From: Elysia crispata
Taxonomy: Eukaryota > Mollusca > Gastropoda > Plakobranchidae
DNA: 64,000 nt
Assembly (NCBI GenBank): GCA_033675545.1
Contig: JAWDGP010005687.1
Span: 1,386,373-1,450,372 of the forward strand
Reading direction: 5' to 3'
This document shows, one piece after another, positions 43,888 through 61,418 of this stretch. A program made the translations under genes and the position numbers. Position 1 is the stretch's first letter; each line of letters opens with the position of its first letter. The notes under the pieces are model-generated. The model was not told where the DNA came from. It did not search any database and saw nothing but the letters and a program-made list of their open reading frames with translations.

Positions 43888-46041
43888 TTAAAAACATTAT
43901 GAGATTAAAATAGAAGCTCAAAATAAAAAAAAAAAAGACAAGACAAGGAAATTGAAAGAAAAAGGGTATAGTAATAGATGCAACTTGGATGAGAAAAGAT
44001 TTGGACGATTCATCTTATTATCAACTCACCTAAAATACGCTTGAAGAGAGAAAGTCTTCCCACACTCCACACAATAGGTACCGTCCCCGTAGCACACTTT
44101 TTTGTTCTGCTGCTTGGCAGTGTTAGAATCTGGCCTAAACACTTTGGGAGCCGGGCCGGTTCCTTCTTCGTCAAGATGTCTCTTGAAGTTGCTCTGAACA
44201 TCGGAGAAAGTCACACTGCACTTCAAGATGTCCTCGTCTTCATTAGTAATAATAACTGGGTCTGGCTTTGCTGTTTGTTCTTCTTCATCGCTGAGAACAT
44301 GAATTACGTCCACATCTTTATGTAAACTAACGAGTTTGGAGGTTATAGTTTTTTTTCCACCATCAATGGATGCATCTTGTTGAAAATCAGACTTAGTTTC
44401 TCCACTATCAGTACCGGCAGACTGTCGATTCCCCTTATCAAGACACTTAACAGCATCCGTGCTTTCAACTTTCTCGGAACTTTCCAACCTTTCGAGAACA
44501 CTATTGAGAATGTCTTTCACAATGGCAAGCGCCTCATATCCTTGGCAAGTTTCTGGTAGTCCATCTGGTTTAGTCAAAACTGTGGACATCCGCTCGAATT
44601 CAACACCAGTAGCGTCCTCTGTTATCCTTTTGTGAACACTAGATGCTTCTATTTCTTCTGCACTTTTAAGCTCACTATCTTCATTTAAATCATTCGTGAC
44701 AGAATCTTCAATACTTCTGGGATCAGGTGAGTCTCCAGAACCTTCAACCGACGCACTTTCAAATTCAACCTCATCATTTTCGTTTGACGGAGACACATGT
44801 ACTTCATTACTTAACGTCTTGGTTCCATGGTCTATTTCATACTCAGGATTGGCCTCGTTCCTTTCAACCTCTCCATTCAGCTCGACACAACCTCTATCAG
44901 TGTCTCGTTCCTGTTCTGGTGGTGTGGCGATTGCATCAACTCCACCACCGACGCCCGAACTCTCCTCCCTGCTGTCAGTACTTCTGAGCGGACTAGCCTC
45001 AGGCTCATTTTCATCTCCTTCGACAGGAGAACTCTCACTTTTCTCAACAGTCACTGTTTTCTCATTAAGCTCAACTGATGCAGACACAGAGTTATATTTC
45101 ATCGTGTCAAAACTCTCTTTCTCGTCATCATTTGAGACACTGGTCTTGTCATGTTCGGCTGAGCCCTGCTGATCACTTGTTTTTGCATCGATCAAATTTT
45201 TTCCACCAGATTCACATGTCAGCCGAGCCTCCGCTGAATCAGGTTTTGACTCAAGACTTTCAAAAAGGCTGTTGTTCAATGTGGGAGCTCCTCTTGTGCC
45301 TTGCTCAATGGTCTCCTCTCTTTTATTCTTATGAATATCATTCACCGTTTCCTCCCTTTCTGCATTTCCTTCCCTTACAGAAGCAGGCCTATCATTTTCA
45401 ACGTCCTCTTCACTTACATTCTCTTCTTTTAAATCATTTTCTTTCACGGCCTCTTCACTAATAATCTCTCCCCTGACATTTGTCTCGTCTGCCATATCTT
45501 CTCCATTCACAATGGCCTTGTCTTTACCATTATCTTCCTGCGAAGTGGCCTCCCCTTCTTCACCCCTTTCACTCAGACCATCTTGTGAATATAAGAAATC
45601 CAATGAGCCTGATCCCTTCTCTTTGCTCCCATCACACAAAATGGCTCCATCTTCTCTTCCTCTGTCTCTGTCCTTATCGCACAAAACGGCTCCGTCTCCC
45701 TGTCCCCTCTCTCTGTTCTCATCACCCAAAATTGCCCCGTCTTCATGTCCTCTGTCTCTGTCCTTATCGCACAAAACGGCTCCGTCTCCCTGTCCCCTCT
45801 CTCTGTTCTCATCACCCAAAATTGCCCCGTCTTCGTGTCCTCTGTCTCTGTCCTTATCGCACAAAATGGCTCCGTCTCCCTGTCCCCTCTCTCTGTTCTC
45901 ATCACCCAAAATTGCCCCGTCTTCGTGTCCTCTGTCTCTGTCCTTATCGCACAAAATGGCTCTGTCTCCCTGTCCTCTGTTAGGGCTCTCCGACTGTCTA
46001 TCTGTAACAGGTGGTCCATAACTGCCCACAACATCCTCCAT
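39286..46041 (-). CDS. Large nuclear zinc-finger protein, unrecognised family, three coding exons
   Basis: Three exons join in frame on the minus strand: 46041-44030, 42814-42682 and 41856-39286 (4716 nt, 1571 residues). Residues 657-677 form a textbook C2H2 finger (CVEC, 12 residues, H-x3-H) whose codon 671 is split between exons 1 and 2. This reconstitution strongly supports the join. A second finger at 688-704 keeps CALC and the first His but lacks a clear last His. The flanks are low-complexity and acidic. VDVIHVLSDEEE (about 577-588) and IIVIDDEEED (about 1299) look like SUMO-interaction motifs. KRRRK (about 786) and an Arg-rich block (about 1055-1081) suggest nuclear localisation and nucleic-acid binding. 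The start at 46041 has A at -3 and G at +4. I infer a chromatin or SUMO-linked regulator. The family is not recognised. Confidence 0.82.
42682..42814 (-). CDS. Zinc-finger gene coding exon 2 (residues 671-715)
   Basis: A 133-nt exon with acceptor CGCCACCAG after a T-run and donor GCAGCG/GTAAAC. Reads DHISSHFLGALSALG, then the CALCGLVF finger half and SAQERMEAA. It supplies the two His of finger 1. The donor is non-ideal but gives phase 0, matching exon 3. Reading past it gives only about 20 more residues before a stop. Confidence 0.8.
43839..43885. repeat. (TA)n microsatellite in intron 1 of the zinc-finger gene
   Basis: TG then TA dinucleotides. A shorter TA tract is at 33620-33644. Confidence 0.95.
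44030..46041 (-). CDS. Zinc-finger gene coding exon 1 (residues 1-670)
   Basis: Starts MEDVVGSYGPPVTD. It contains a coding minisatellite (15-residue half-units), then a long acidic, Glu/Ser-rich region without predicted fold, a SUMO-interaction-like motif and the first half of a C2H2 finger. It ends TATTTTAG/GTGAGTTG in phase 2. An upstream GTG in the same frame at 46077 is not a plausible start. The nearest upstream ATG (46079) is immediately followed by TGA. Confidence 0.85.
45640..45995 (-). repeat. In-frame coding minisatellite inside zinc-finger exon 1
   Basis: A 45-nt unit alternating in two flavours to give a 90-nt higher-order repeat. The two 15-residue half units read RGQGDGAILCDKDRD and RGHEDGAILGDENRE, with about seven to eight half-units. 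The period is a multiple of three, so copy changes would not break the frame. The repeat is highly charged and likely disordered. Confidence 0.9.
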
Positions 46042-46074
46042 CCTGCATCTCTTGAATTCCACACTCAAATCTTT

Positions 46075-46080
46075 CACATC
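46075..46080 (-). promoter_or_regulatory. Start-stop upstream ORF (ATGTGA) of the zinc-finger gene
   Basis: On the minus strand ATG is directly followed by TGA 38 nt before the chosen start codon. Minimal ORFs of this type can stall or reinitiate ribosomes in other eukaryotes. Whether it lies in the mature 5' UTR is unknown, since a splice acceptor (GACACAG) sits just upstream. Confidence 0.4.
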
Positions 46081-46234
46081 CTGTGTCTATCTACCTCTAG
46101 CTTTGGAACAAAAAAACCTGAAGATTATTTCGTGTGAGAATCAGAATCTGTAGTCTCCCTTTACTCTGTGCACTCTTGGACAAAAATACCTAGAACCAAA
46201 ATCCTTATTTTGTTGAACTCGTCTTAAATCCTGT

Positions 46235-46445
46235 AAGATATCTAGAATCAAAATCCCTAGTTTTCCTGCACATGCCTTGAATCAAAATATCCAGTTTTTA
46301 TACATGTCTAGAGTAAAAATCCCTAGTTTTCCTGCAGTCTTGTCTATTCTGGCAGATGCCTTGAATCAAAACAACCAGTTTTGACACATGTCGAGAGTAA
46401 AAGTCCCTAGTTTCTTGGTGAATTCCTGTCTATTTTTGACAGATA
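46235..46445. repeat. Diverged tandem repeat upstream of the zinc-finger gene
   Basis: Two to three units of about 70-85 bp with AAAATCCCTAGTTTTCCTGCA, then TGCCTTGAATCAAAA and ACATGTC. Confidence 0.65.
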
Positions 46446-47584
46446 TCTAAATAAGTTTTTGGTCCTCACTGCACCTGTATGTCATGCAGGTCTTACTCTT
46501 GATGCTGGTACTATATATTCAGATCTGGAAAAAATAGAAAAGCAAATCTTGAAACAAAATGTTTCAAAAGGATAGAATAGCATTGAATATATATATCCAT
46601 CATTCTAAAAGACATTATTGAACAACATATAAAATAGAACTTCTGACATTTAATGCTATTTTTAAATCAAGCTCCTACTGGTTGCTTACATATATATACT
46701 CTAACTCATACATATACAATCTAAGGATAATATGCCTTTCAGCTTTGTCCTGCTTATATTTAAGCAACGCCACTTGTAATTCCACTCAAAACTGGGCTTT
46801 AACACTTTATAAAACAGGTTTCAAGAACCATTATATCATCCCACTATTTTTTTTACACAAAACCTGTTGGGTTGAAAAAAAAAGAATAAAAGGCTATTCA
46901 GATCTAAGATATTTCTAAATTTTCTGAATCTTTTGACCCTAAATGCCATCCAGTTAACAGATGATTGTTTAGTATTAGTATACAAAAAAATTCCTGAGAT
47001 CATAATTTGTGAATAGATTATGTAACTATGCAAAAACCAACCAAATAAACAAATGTATCTGCAAACATCAATACTCAAACAAAAAATAAATATATTTCAA
47101 AACATACATCCATTTGCAATCACCAGTTTCAAATATGCAATTTCTTTAACAAATATTTGGATTTCTGATTATTTTTTGACAAGGGAAAGGCAAATTAGAA
47201 AACAAAAAAGCACTTTCTGTAACTTCCCTTGAATGGCCTGTCTATAACTTATGACCTAATTTTTTTTTTTAACTCTATGAAATTATAGATATAAATATAT
47301 ATGCAGCTTGCATGGCTAAGCCTTACTGAAAACACAGAGCTATAGTAGTTTGCACAGCTTTTATGTTGAATTGTTTCAAAAGTGATTTACCTTTCTATCA
47401 TTTACTATTTGGTTTCCTATTTGGTAAAGAATTAACATAATCGGCTGGCGTCCAAAATTTTTATATATTCATAATCCGCAAATCATAAGCGGAAATTCGA
47501 TATATAACACTTGTTGGTTCATGCCACTTGAAAATTTATTAAAATTGGCCTTCTCAAGTAGATCGTTTGTGCCTCCATCTGTTG

Positions 47585-47640
47585 GCCGTTATTTCATATA
47601 TTAGAAGAATATAAAATCTTGCGGCGGAAGCCACACTTCC
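47585..47640 (-). promoter_or_regulatory. Candidate promoter region of the zinc-finger gene
   Basis: A small CpG-holding island in AT-rich DNA. The minus strand reads AGGAAGTGTGGCTTCCGCCG, including ETS-like GGAAGT and TTCCG words. Position upstream of the coding start fits, but no TATA or initiator fixes a start site. Confidence 0.25.
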
Positions 47641-47733
47641 TAACTCTAGATCTTATAAATGTCAATAATAGGCCTCCCAGACGCTTCATTGCTGAAGAAT
47701 TTATCAGTTTCAATCTTTGACAGTTGAAAACGA

Positions 47734-48047
47734 GAATGATTTTAGTGTCTGAAAGTGATCAATCTAGATCTAGGTCTACAGCTATCTTGATGGACCCATC
47801 TCAGAATTTGATTCTGAGGATGAGTGGGCCTTCAAAGAAACGAGTTGATGTAAATGGTGATGCAGTTAATTCTAGATCTAACTCTAAAACTGCCTCTCAA
47901 CCAGGAACTTCTATGCTTCTGCTAGATCTAGATCTAGATCAAAATAAAAAATTTAAACAAAGAAAAAGCTGCATAATAGTGAAGTCCTTGCAACTGTATT
48001 ACTTCTTGGCTTTAAATTATGAATGTAATGCTTTAAGAGTAATATAG
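47734..48047 (+). other. Short open frame facing away from the zinc-finger gene
   Basis: From ATG at 47734 the frame reads MILVSESDQSRSRSTAILMD and then MSGPSKKRVDVNGDAVNSRS, ending in AT-rich sequence. It starts roughly 1.7 kb from the divergent zinc-finger start, so a divergent first exon is possible. The frame also runs over AGATCT words found elsewhere as repeats, which argues for chance. No downstream exons were found. Confidence 0.2.
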
Positions 48048-48419
48048 ATTTTAGAAATAATTTTTGCTACAGGTGATTTTGCTTCATATGTCCCAGGGAA
48101 AATAACTACTTTTCCTTTCCAAGATATCAACTGGAGAAATTGATGTACATTTTTTTTTTATTTTTAATTAGATCTAATTTTAAAACTTAATTTGTAAACT
48201 TGCATTTATTATATTGTTGAGAAATTGACATACAAAAATTGTAAACAAATGACACTTACACTATAATCTTTACATTTTGTTCTTGGTAAAATTAATTTAA
48301 AAGATGTAAAAAGTTACAATGAAATTTATAAAAATCAAGGAAACGGTAGGGGATCATGACTAGTGAAACAATCTGCTGCCATGTCTGAAAATATCTAATT
48401 GTTCCCTATTAATCATGGG

Positions 48420-48420
48420 A

Positions 48421-48504
<84 letters not shown>
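48420..48504. repeat. (GA)n microsatellite
   Basis: GA tract directly followed by the AGATCT-rich cluster. Confidence 0.97.
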
Positions 48505-48505
<1 letters not shown>

Positions 48506-48514
48506 AATTATACT

Positions 48515-48900
48515 TAAGATCCTAGATTTAGAAATCTAGATCTAGATCTAGATCTAATCTAGATTCTAGATGTAGTAATAAATTCTATCTAATCTGGTAT
48601 TAGAACTCTTGAAGCTAATTAGCTTTAATTTCAAGACCTTTAAATCCAGATCTAGATAGTAACATCTATCTAGATTTAGATTCTGTGATGAATCAAGATA
48701 GATCTAGATTTAGGCTCTAATTTCTTTAATGATGGGCCTCCTCTACATGATCGTTGAATGGAACCAGGTAGATTCTAGGATCTAGATCTAGATCTACATC
48801 ATGTCTATAGATCTACATCTAAGTTACAAGAGTGACTTGGCCTTCCTTAAATCCTTAATGGGCGAGAGCTAGTGCGGGCACTCTAGATCTAGATCTAGTT
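48515..48900. repeat. AGATCTAG-rich palindromic word cluster
   Basis: Dense, irregular runs of GATCTAGATCTA-like words, each self-complementary. Similar smaller clusters lie at 6140-6235, 23545-23640, 28530-28570, 47640-47670 and 47920-47945. Confidence 0.85.
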
Positions 48901-49673
48901 CGATTAAATTTTACCGAACTGACACCATGAAATACCTACTTATGAATAGTTCAATCATAAGCTCAAATTATTACGTCAATGTTAAAAGAGCATTTTTTTT
49001 TAGTGAAAGCTGAACAATCGCGCACTTGGATAGTTCCAGAATTGCTTTGTAGACACCATTGCTCTTGTTCATTGAAGATTTTTTCGCCTAAGAAAAACTG
49101 TTTAACTTGGCATGTTGTATTTTCTTAACATGTCGTTAAATTAGCAGGCAGCCAGGAATGTCAATTTCAGTAGGGAAAAAAAAGTAGAAAAGAATATTTA
49201 ATAATAATATCGGATACTGTACTTTCACTGAATAACATATTATATAAAATGCTATATTTTATCTTAAGAAGTAAAAAATATTGACGTACCTAAAATGATG
49301 CTGTTGTTTTTATTGTTTTGTTTTTTTTAACTGACATTTTAGAGTTTATTATTTATAGATTGTAGCTACACTATTCCAGTAGATTTAAAGATCTATCGAG
49401 AGTAATATTAAATTACGGACAAGAACTAACTAAAAAACGAAAAAAGGGAAAAACCTCAATTCTTTCCAAATCTTTGCTGGGAGACATCTACAAATTCTAA
49501 TTTATTCAAACCAAATTGTAAAGTACTGGATTAAAAATCGATAATTTTAAGAATTAAGCGCACCAATCACTGTTGTGTTTACACATGGCATATTACACCA
49601 TGATTCATTATCATATTCAAACTCCTCCTTCTCCTCCTCATAATTATCGCACCCGTGTTTATTGTTTTTGTTA

Positions 49674-49870
<197 letters not shown>

Positions 49871-50282
49871 TAGATGTTTTAAATCAACCGATGCATTTTA
49901 AATGCTAGAGATGGATCGGGTTTTTTTTTGTGTTTTTTTTGGTTTTGCTTTGTTGTTTTTTTTTTGTTGTTTTTGTTTTTTTTTACGGTATTATTATTAT
50001 TTTATTACGAAATTCTTTATTTATTTGAACTTGCTTAGTAAATCCTCTTCAGTTAGAACTATATATGTAATTATATTACTTTATCTATTATTTGATGAAC
50101 GTCTTGGTTGTAGTTCAAGGGAGGAAATTCGCAGTTTTACCTGCTCTTCACAACTATTCTTTTGCTTACCTACCTAGATTACTGAGTTTCGACATGACTG
50201 ATACTTTTTTTTTTAATTGTTATTTTATGAAAAATAACTATGATGTCCACTACCCTACTCTAGAATTCAATTTGATCACAAA

Positions 50283-50473
<191 letters not shown>

Positions 50474-50954
50474 CCAGCGTTTGCTGCTGTGGTAGTTTAA
50501 TTAACAGGAATTATAATGGTAAACTGTGAATTGTATCAAAGCAACTTTAGCATTAGAATGAGATGCTATAGTAATAATTTACAAACTAAGACTGAGACGT
50601 TTGGTTTAAAAATGCACAACCAATAAATTTCTTTTTGTTAAAAAAAAACCCAACAAAATAAACGAAAGAAACCATAAACAAAACAGCCACTACAAGTTGC
50701 TTTGTTTCACGTTCGACTGAAATATATTATAATTTTGTTACAGAGATGGCAGTCAAGCAACAATTATTAGGGCTTGAACAGACGAATCTAAACTTGAAGG
50801 TCAAAAGCTATAAAAGATTTATAATGACATTAAAGAAAAATCATAAACAATAACATACCTAGAACTAACTCGAGGTCGAAAGTAACGATGTGTACGGCTG
50901 GGAATTGAACCTGTAGCAGCCATTCTTTGTTTCTTTGTTAAAGTTAAAGCAATA

Positions 50955-51990
50955 CAGTAGTCTCCGGATAAACGCACGGTCCTCGGGAGGCTTCAATAGC
51001 GTGCGTTTAGGAGATGCGTGTCTTTATAAAAAGTAATGAAAAAAATTTTGGTTACTTCCCTTATTGTACTGCAAAATACAGGATTATTTCCCTTGATTTA
51101 CACACATTTGGCGTGAAAGGGAGCTTATTAAACCTTTGAGTTCAGCTTAGTTTTGGTTTCTTTTATTTTTATTTATTTATTTATTTTTTTTATTGAATTA
51201 TTCTTTGGTTTTATTAAACAACATTGAAATAACGAAATTCGTGAGAGGGAACAACATTGATCATTGAAGTTTCATGAACAAAATGTCTAGTTTGTTTCCA
51301 ACGTTAATGTCTTGTGAGTAGACATTAGGTATCGTATCGAGCATGTCGATGAAAATAAGAGACTAGACTCTGAGAGAGAAGACAGCACAACTCTACTGAC
51401 GGATGAAATCGCAATGAGTGAATGACCAATCTTGACTATGACTAGACTTGTTTTACAAGTGACAGTGATACACCACGCGCGATCCTCAGAGTCAGACAAC
51501 CGTGCAACGCAAAAAGCGAGGGAGGAGAGGAGAGGATACTAGCCGTAATGGATAGATCTGACCAAGCAGACACAAAGCAGCGAAAATTGCATCACCTTGC
51601 CTGTGCTCCACTCCAACCCTCCCCTCCCTACCCTTCCAAGCTTGTGGCCGATCCCATGGCCCAGGTAGAGGGCATTGTGTGTTTATACGACGATACTGAT
51701 GTACAGCCTTTGTCCCCCACCCCTTCCCTTTCGTGTACCGGTATGATGTGTGTAAGCATGGTAGCACAGTTTCCTGGCTGCCTTGTGCCGTAATAGCGTG
51801 GATATTTCGTCCACATTACTACCGGGTACAGTAAGCAATGCCGATTTAATAATTTCAAAGCGTGCGTTTAGGCGATGTAGCGTGCGTTTAAAGTATACCG
51901 ATTACATAGTAAAAAATCGGTCAGACCGCTTCAGCGTGTATTTAACCGAAGCGTGCTTTTAACTGGCGTGCTTTTATCCGGAGACTACTG
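50955..51990. mobile_element. pogo/Tigger-like non-autonomous DNA transposon, 1036 bp
   Basis: Ends are CAGTAGTCTCCGGATAAACG at the left and its near-perfect complement at the right, flanked by TA at 50953-50954 and 51991-51992. CAGTAG...CTCC termini with TA duplication are typical of the pogo/Tigger branch of Tc1/mariner. Subterminal copies of GCGTGCGTTTA occur at 50996 and several times at 51860-51975. No transposase was found in the interior. Confidence 0.82.
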
Positions 51991-52359
51991 TACCAAGGAC
52001 GCTAACCACCACAGCGTTCTTAGTTTTGAAAAATGATGTTTTAAACAGAGTTACTTGTGTATTGATTTTCATTCATAAACTTTTTGCACAATTATGATAG
52101 TTACGGTATTAAAATTGTAGTTGTAAAAGTGGTAGGAGAGGGTAGGATAAGTTTAAAGAGACAACGAGGGAGAGAAGAGGGAGACATAGATAAAGAGATA
52201 ATGTGAATGAAGAATGAAATAAAGATAAAATGATATAGTCTAATAATGATAGATCACACAAATAAAAAAAGAGTATAAAGAGGTACGGAGGTAATGAGAG
52301 GGAAAAAAAGGACAGAGAAACGGGTAAATGTGATTGTCTTGACAGATACTAATGTTAAA

Positions 52360-52443
52360 TAGGCAGATAGATAGACAGATGGTTAGATAGACAGACAGAC
52401 AGATAAATCGATAGATAGATAGATAGATAGACAGATGGATAGT

Positions 52444-52479
<36 letters not shown>

Positions 52480-52752
52480 CAGATAGATAGATAGATGGAT
52501 AGATAGATAGACATACAAACAGATAGACCGATAGATAGATAGATAGACAGAGGTTTAGATAGACAGACAGACAGGTAGACAGATATATAGAAAGATAGGT
52601 AGATAGATATATCGATAAATAAATAGGTAGATAGATATATAAATAGATATTTAGATAGATAGATACATACATACATACATACATACATACATACATACAT
52701 ACATACATACATACATACATACATAGATACATACATACATACATACATAGAT
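52360..52752. repeat. (GATA)n then (CATA)n compound microsatellite
   Basis: GATA with ACAG variants to about 52660, then CATA to 52750. Confidence 0.96.
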
Positions 52753-53534
52753 GAATTTTTTATATATATATATATCCTCCGCTTTCATCAGGCGTGACTA
52801 AGCGGTATTTTGTTTCCGTCTTGATTTATATACAATTTGTATGTTCTTCGTTTCGTCTCTTTAGCATTCCCGCAGGAGATATTTTTTTCCTATGATGACA
52901 CGACGTAAACATCTTTTTTATCTTCTGTTATTTAACACTGGTTTTGCTTTGAGAGTATGAAATTTTTCTTTTTGAAAGTTTTTATTCAACGGTTGCTTTG
53001 CAAGCAACTCTTTTTCGGAAGTACAGATGTTTGAATGGGCGTTAATTTTTGTCTCTAAGTTACACATTTTTTTCCCTCCGATTTCTTTAGCATTTTATTT
53101 TTGAATTTACGGCTCTCTTGTTATGGTTGTTGACCATTTGCTTTATGTTCTGCTTGGAACTGTGTTGCTTAACTTTACATTGTTTTTGTTAATTATTTTG
53201 TGCAGCTTGTTTCACCCTCCATACAGTATGAATGTGACCAAAAACATCTTAAACTTTGTTTTTTTGAACCGCTAAACATGACTGTGCTTGCCTATTACAT
53301 TTTTGAAAAATTTTCATTTCAGCTTCTTAATGCAAGATCTACATGATTCATACTAGGAGTTATGGATTGACAACTTTTTTTTACATTGTTTGATGTTTTA
53401 TCCCCCCTTCAAGGGCCAAGTTTTTCTCTAAATGACATCTCTGTTTTGTAGCATTACCCTTTTATAGCTAGCTAAATGATGCTTTTCTGCTACTACTTAT
53501 TCTTTGTCTAATTTCCCTTTTATGTTTAACCTCT

Positions 53535-53584
53535 CTGTCTCTGTCTCTCTCTGTCTATCTATTTATCTGTCTGTCTGTCTAACT

Positions 53585-53645
<61 letters not shown>
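53535..53645. repeat. (CT)n / CTGT microsatellite
   Basis: CTGT-rich start, then a perfect CT run from about 53588. Confidence 0.96.
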
Positions 53646-53649
<4 letters not shown>

Positions 53650-53864
53650 GTTTGTTCTAATTCTTTCTTGAGTTGTCTAATGATCATACGCTACTCTTTC
53701 TGTTCATTCTTATTCTTCCTTGTTTTTGTCTGTTAGTTTTATCATTACCTTTCATGACCAGAGCTAAAAATAGTGTAACATTATGACCAGCGCGCCCTAA
53801 TCTTTTCAAAGAAATTTCTTTAATTTCGACCGAAAAAACAAAAAACAAAAAAGGGAGCGAGCAT

Positions 53865-54020
53865 TCTGGCCATGTAGCCAAAATAACCTTGAAAGGTAAA
53901 CTTATAAAGAAAAAAAAAGGAGACAGAACACTATTATTCTGGCCATGTAGCCAAATAACCTTGAAAGGTAAACTTATAAAGAAAAAAAAAAGGAGACAGA
54001 ACACTACTTTATTCTGGCAA
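53865..54020. repeat. Direct duplication of about 70 bp
   Basis: Two copies of ATTCTGGCCATGTAGCC followed by AACCTTGAAAGGTAAACTTA and an A-run, then GGAGACAGAACACTA, with a partial third start at 54010. Confidence 0.85.
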
Positions 54021-55600
54021 CAAGGCCCTTTTACACACCCCGAAAAAAAAATGTTATTACATCTTCGTGAACTTACTTTCTCCCGAAAAAAAACATTCAA
54101 ACATTTATCTATGGTTTTCCAAATTTCGCATTAGATCTCAGAATCAAAGTATATAGTGTACGTACTTCCCAAAGCCGGCCAAAGGTAAGCCCTCTGGGAT
54201 CAAATGAGGCTTACTTCCTTTACATAGCGATATTTTGGTCCTGTACCTTACGTTCTTGTCTTGACTTGTAAAGTCCGTGAACATTTCAAAAGTTCGAGTC
54301 TCGCTGTGGTTCGAAAATAAATTTGTTTCCTTATGCCATTCTTTGATTCTTTGAGCGTGACTCTGAAAGAAAAACTACTAGAACATAGAACATCATAATC
54401 TCTACAGCTGTAAACTATCCCCTGTTATTTAGAAGGTGTAAACCAAAGTTACATCAGTTGCAATAAACTAGTACTCAGTATGCGGTGTAAAACAGAAAGA
54501 GATTATCTATATAATGACATGAAAAGAGCTGAACTATATTTTTCGCCTGAGTCATCACATTACAGGTTGTTTTTGAGTATAACAACTCTTTATCTTTTGT
54601 TCTTCAACCAATATTAAAACCGAAGCTGTCGCCCTTTAATAAAAGGAAATAAACGCGCTCATGTCAAAGTTCTCTTAATATCTCACAAACTATATTTTAA
54701 ATCAATATTTTCAATGACAAACAATGACCAATGTTGGCATAACCCCTGAGGCTATCACTTAGTATATTAATTTTATTAACGTTTGTTCAATGTATCTATC
54801 ATCAAAATCACTCTCACAAGTTTGTCATTTTGATTTATTTGATGCGATATTCTTCTAAATAGTTCTCGATTTATTAAAAAATGTTTGTAAAGCATCAGTG
54901 CAAAATTTATTTAGGTCATGCTATTGTTTGCTTCCATTTGTGGTTCTGTATGCGAAGCCATGCTTATTTTTTTTTGACTTTACTTCAACTTTATTACGAC
55001 CCAGTCATGTAATAAACGAATATAGGTGGAAGGTAAAAGGCTTTCTTCCATTTGTGACTCTGTATGTTAAGCCATGCTATTGTTTGCTTCAAAAATGTCG
55101 CTCTTGACGTCAAAGCCTGTGGACTGCTGACACCACACCCATCAGTTTATTAAACAATAACACCACTTGGTGAGACGGATTCGAGACCCTGATGTCTTCA
55201 CTAGACAGGCGCTTAACTGTCATCATTATGAAGAGTAAATGAACAAAAAAGTGAATAAAAGTGAATTAAAATATCTTTACTAGGCAGGCACTTAACTTGT
55301 TATAAAAAAAAAGTTAATGGAAAGAATACATAAAATTGAAACATAGAGTTTTTCAGCAACGGAATGTAGGGACCTCTAAACACACACACATACACATACA
55401 CATACACATATAAATTCTAAACGTATATTTTTGTAATATTCATTGATCGTGTTATTACAATTATCCTTCCTTATGAAGTTATCATGTTCTTACACTGCGA
55501 TGTAGGTTTTTTTAGTGCAGTTCATTCTGCAATGGTTATAATCGCTGATTGAACAAAAAAATATTTAATTAAAAATTTAACAATGAAAAAAGGGAAAAAT
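54021..55600. other. Spacer upstream of the peptide gene
   Basis: AT-rich, a short CACATA tract at 55380. TTCCATTTGTG and TATGTTAAGCCATGCTATTG words are duplicated around 54.92-55.09 kb. No gene recognised. Confidence 0.5.
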
Positions 55601-55620
55601 TAAATATGAGGTAACTCAGC

Positions 55621-55628
55621 TATAAAAG
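55621..55628 (+). promoter_or_regulatory. TATA box of the secreted peptide gene
   Basis: TATAAAAG, 88 nt before the ATG. With usual spacing, transcription would start near 55650, leaving a 5' UTR of about 60 nt. A strong TATA box fits a tissue-specific, highly expressed secreted product (inference). Confidence 0.65.
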
Positions 55629-55708
55629 CGAATGCTAAAATCATTAGAATAAAAATTTCTAAAAGCAGAATTCCAAGACAGAAAGACTTTGGTTGCCAGC
55701 AATCTACG

Positions 55709-61384
<5,676 letters not shown>

Positions 61385-61412
61385 AAATAATACCAAGCGA
61401 CCGGGACGCTGA

Positions 61413-61418
61413 AATAAA
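61413..61418 (+). terminator. Poly(A) signal AATAAA of the peptide gene
   Basis: Canonical hexamer 29 nt after the stop codon, followed by a T/G-rich stretch (TTGTTGTT) that suits a downstream element. This gives a very short 3' UTR. Confidence 0.6.

Noticed and set aside
44696-46137. Several plus-strand frames of 80-170 codons opposite zinc-finger exon 1
   Set aside because: Antisense shadows of the coding exon. Ser/Pro-rich composition follows from the acid-rich codons on the other strand.
51548-51793. 81-residue frame inside the pogo-like element as a transposase
   Set aside because: No DDE, CENP-B or helix-turn-helix motif, and too short.
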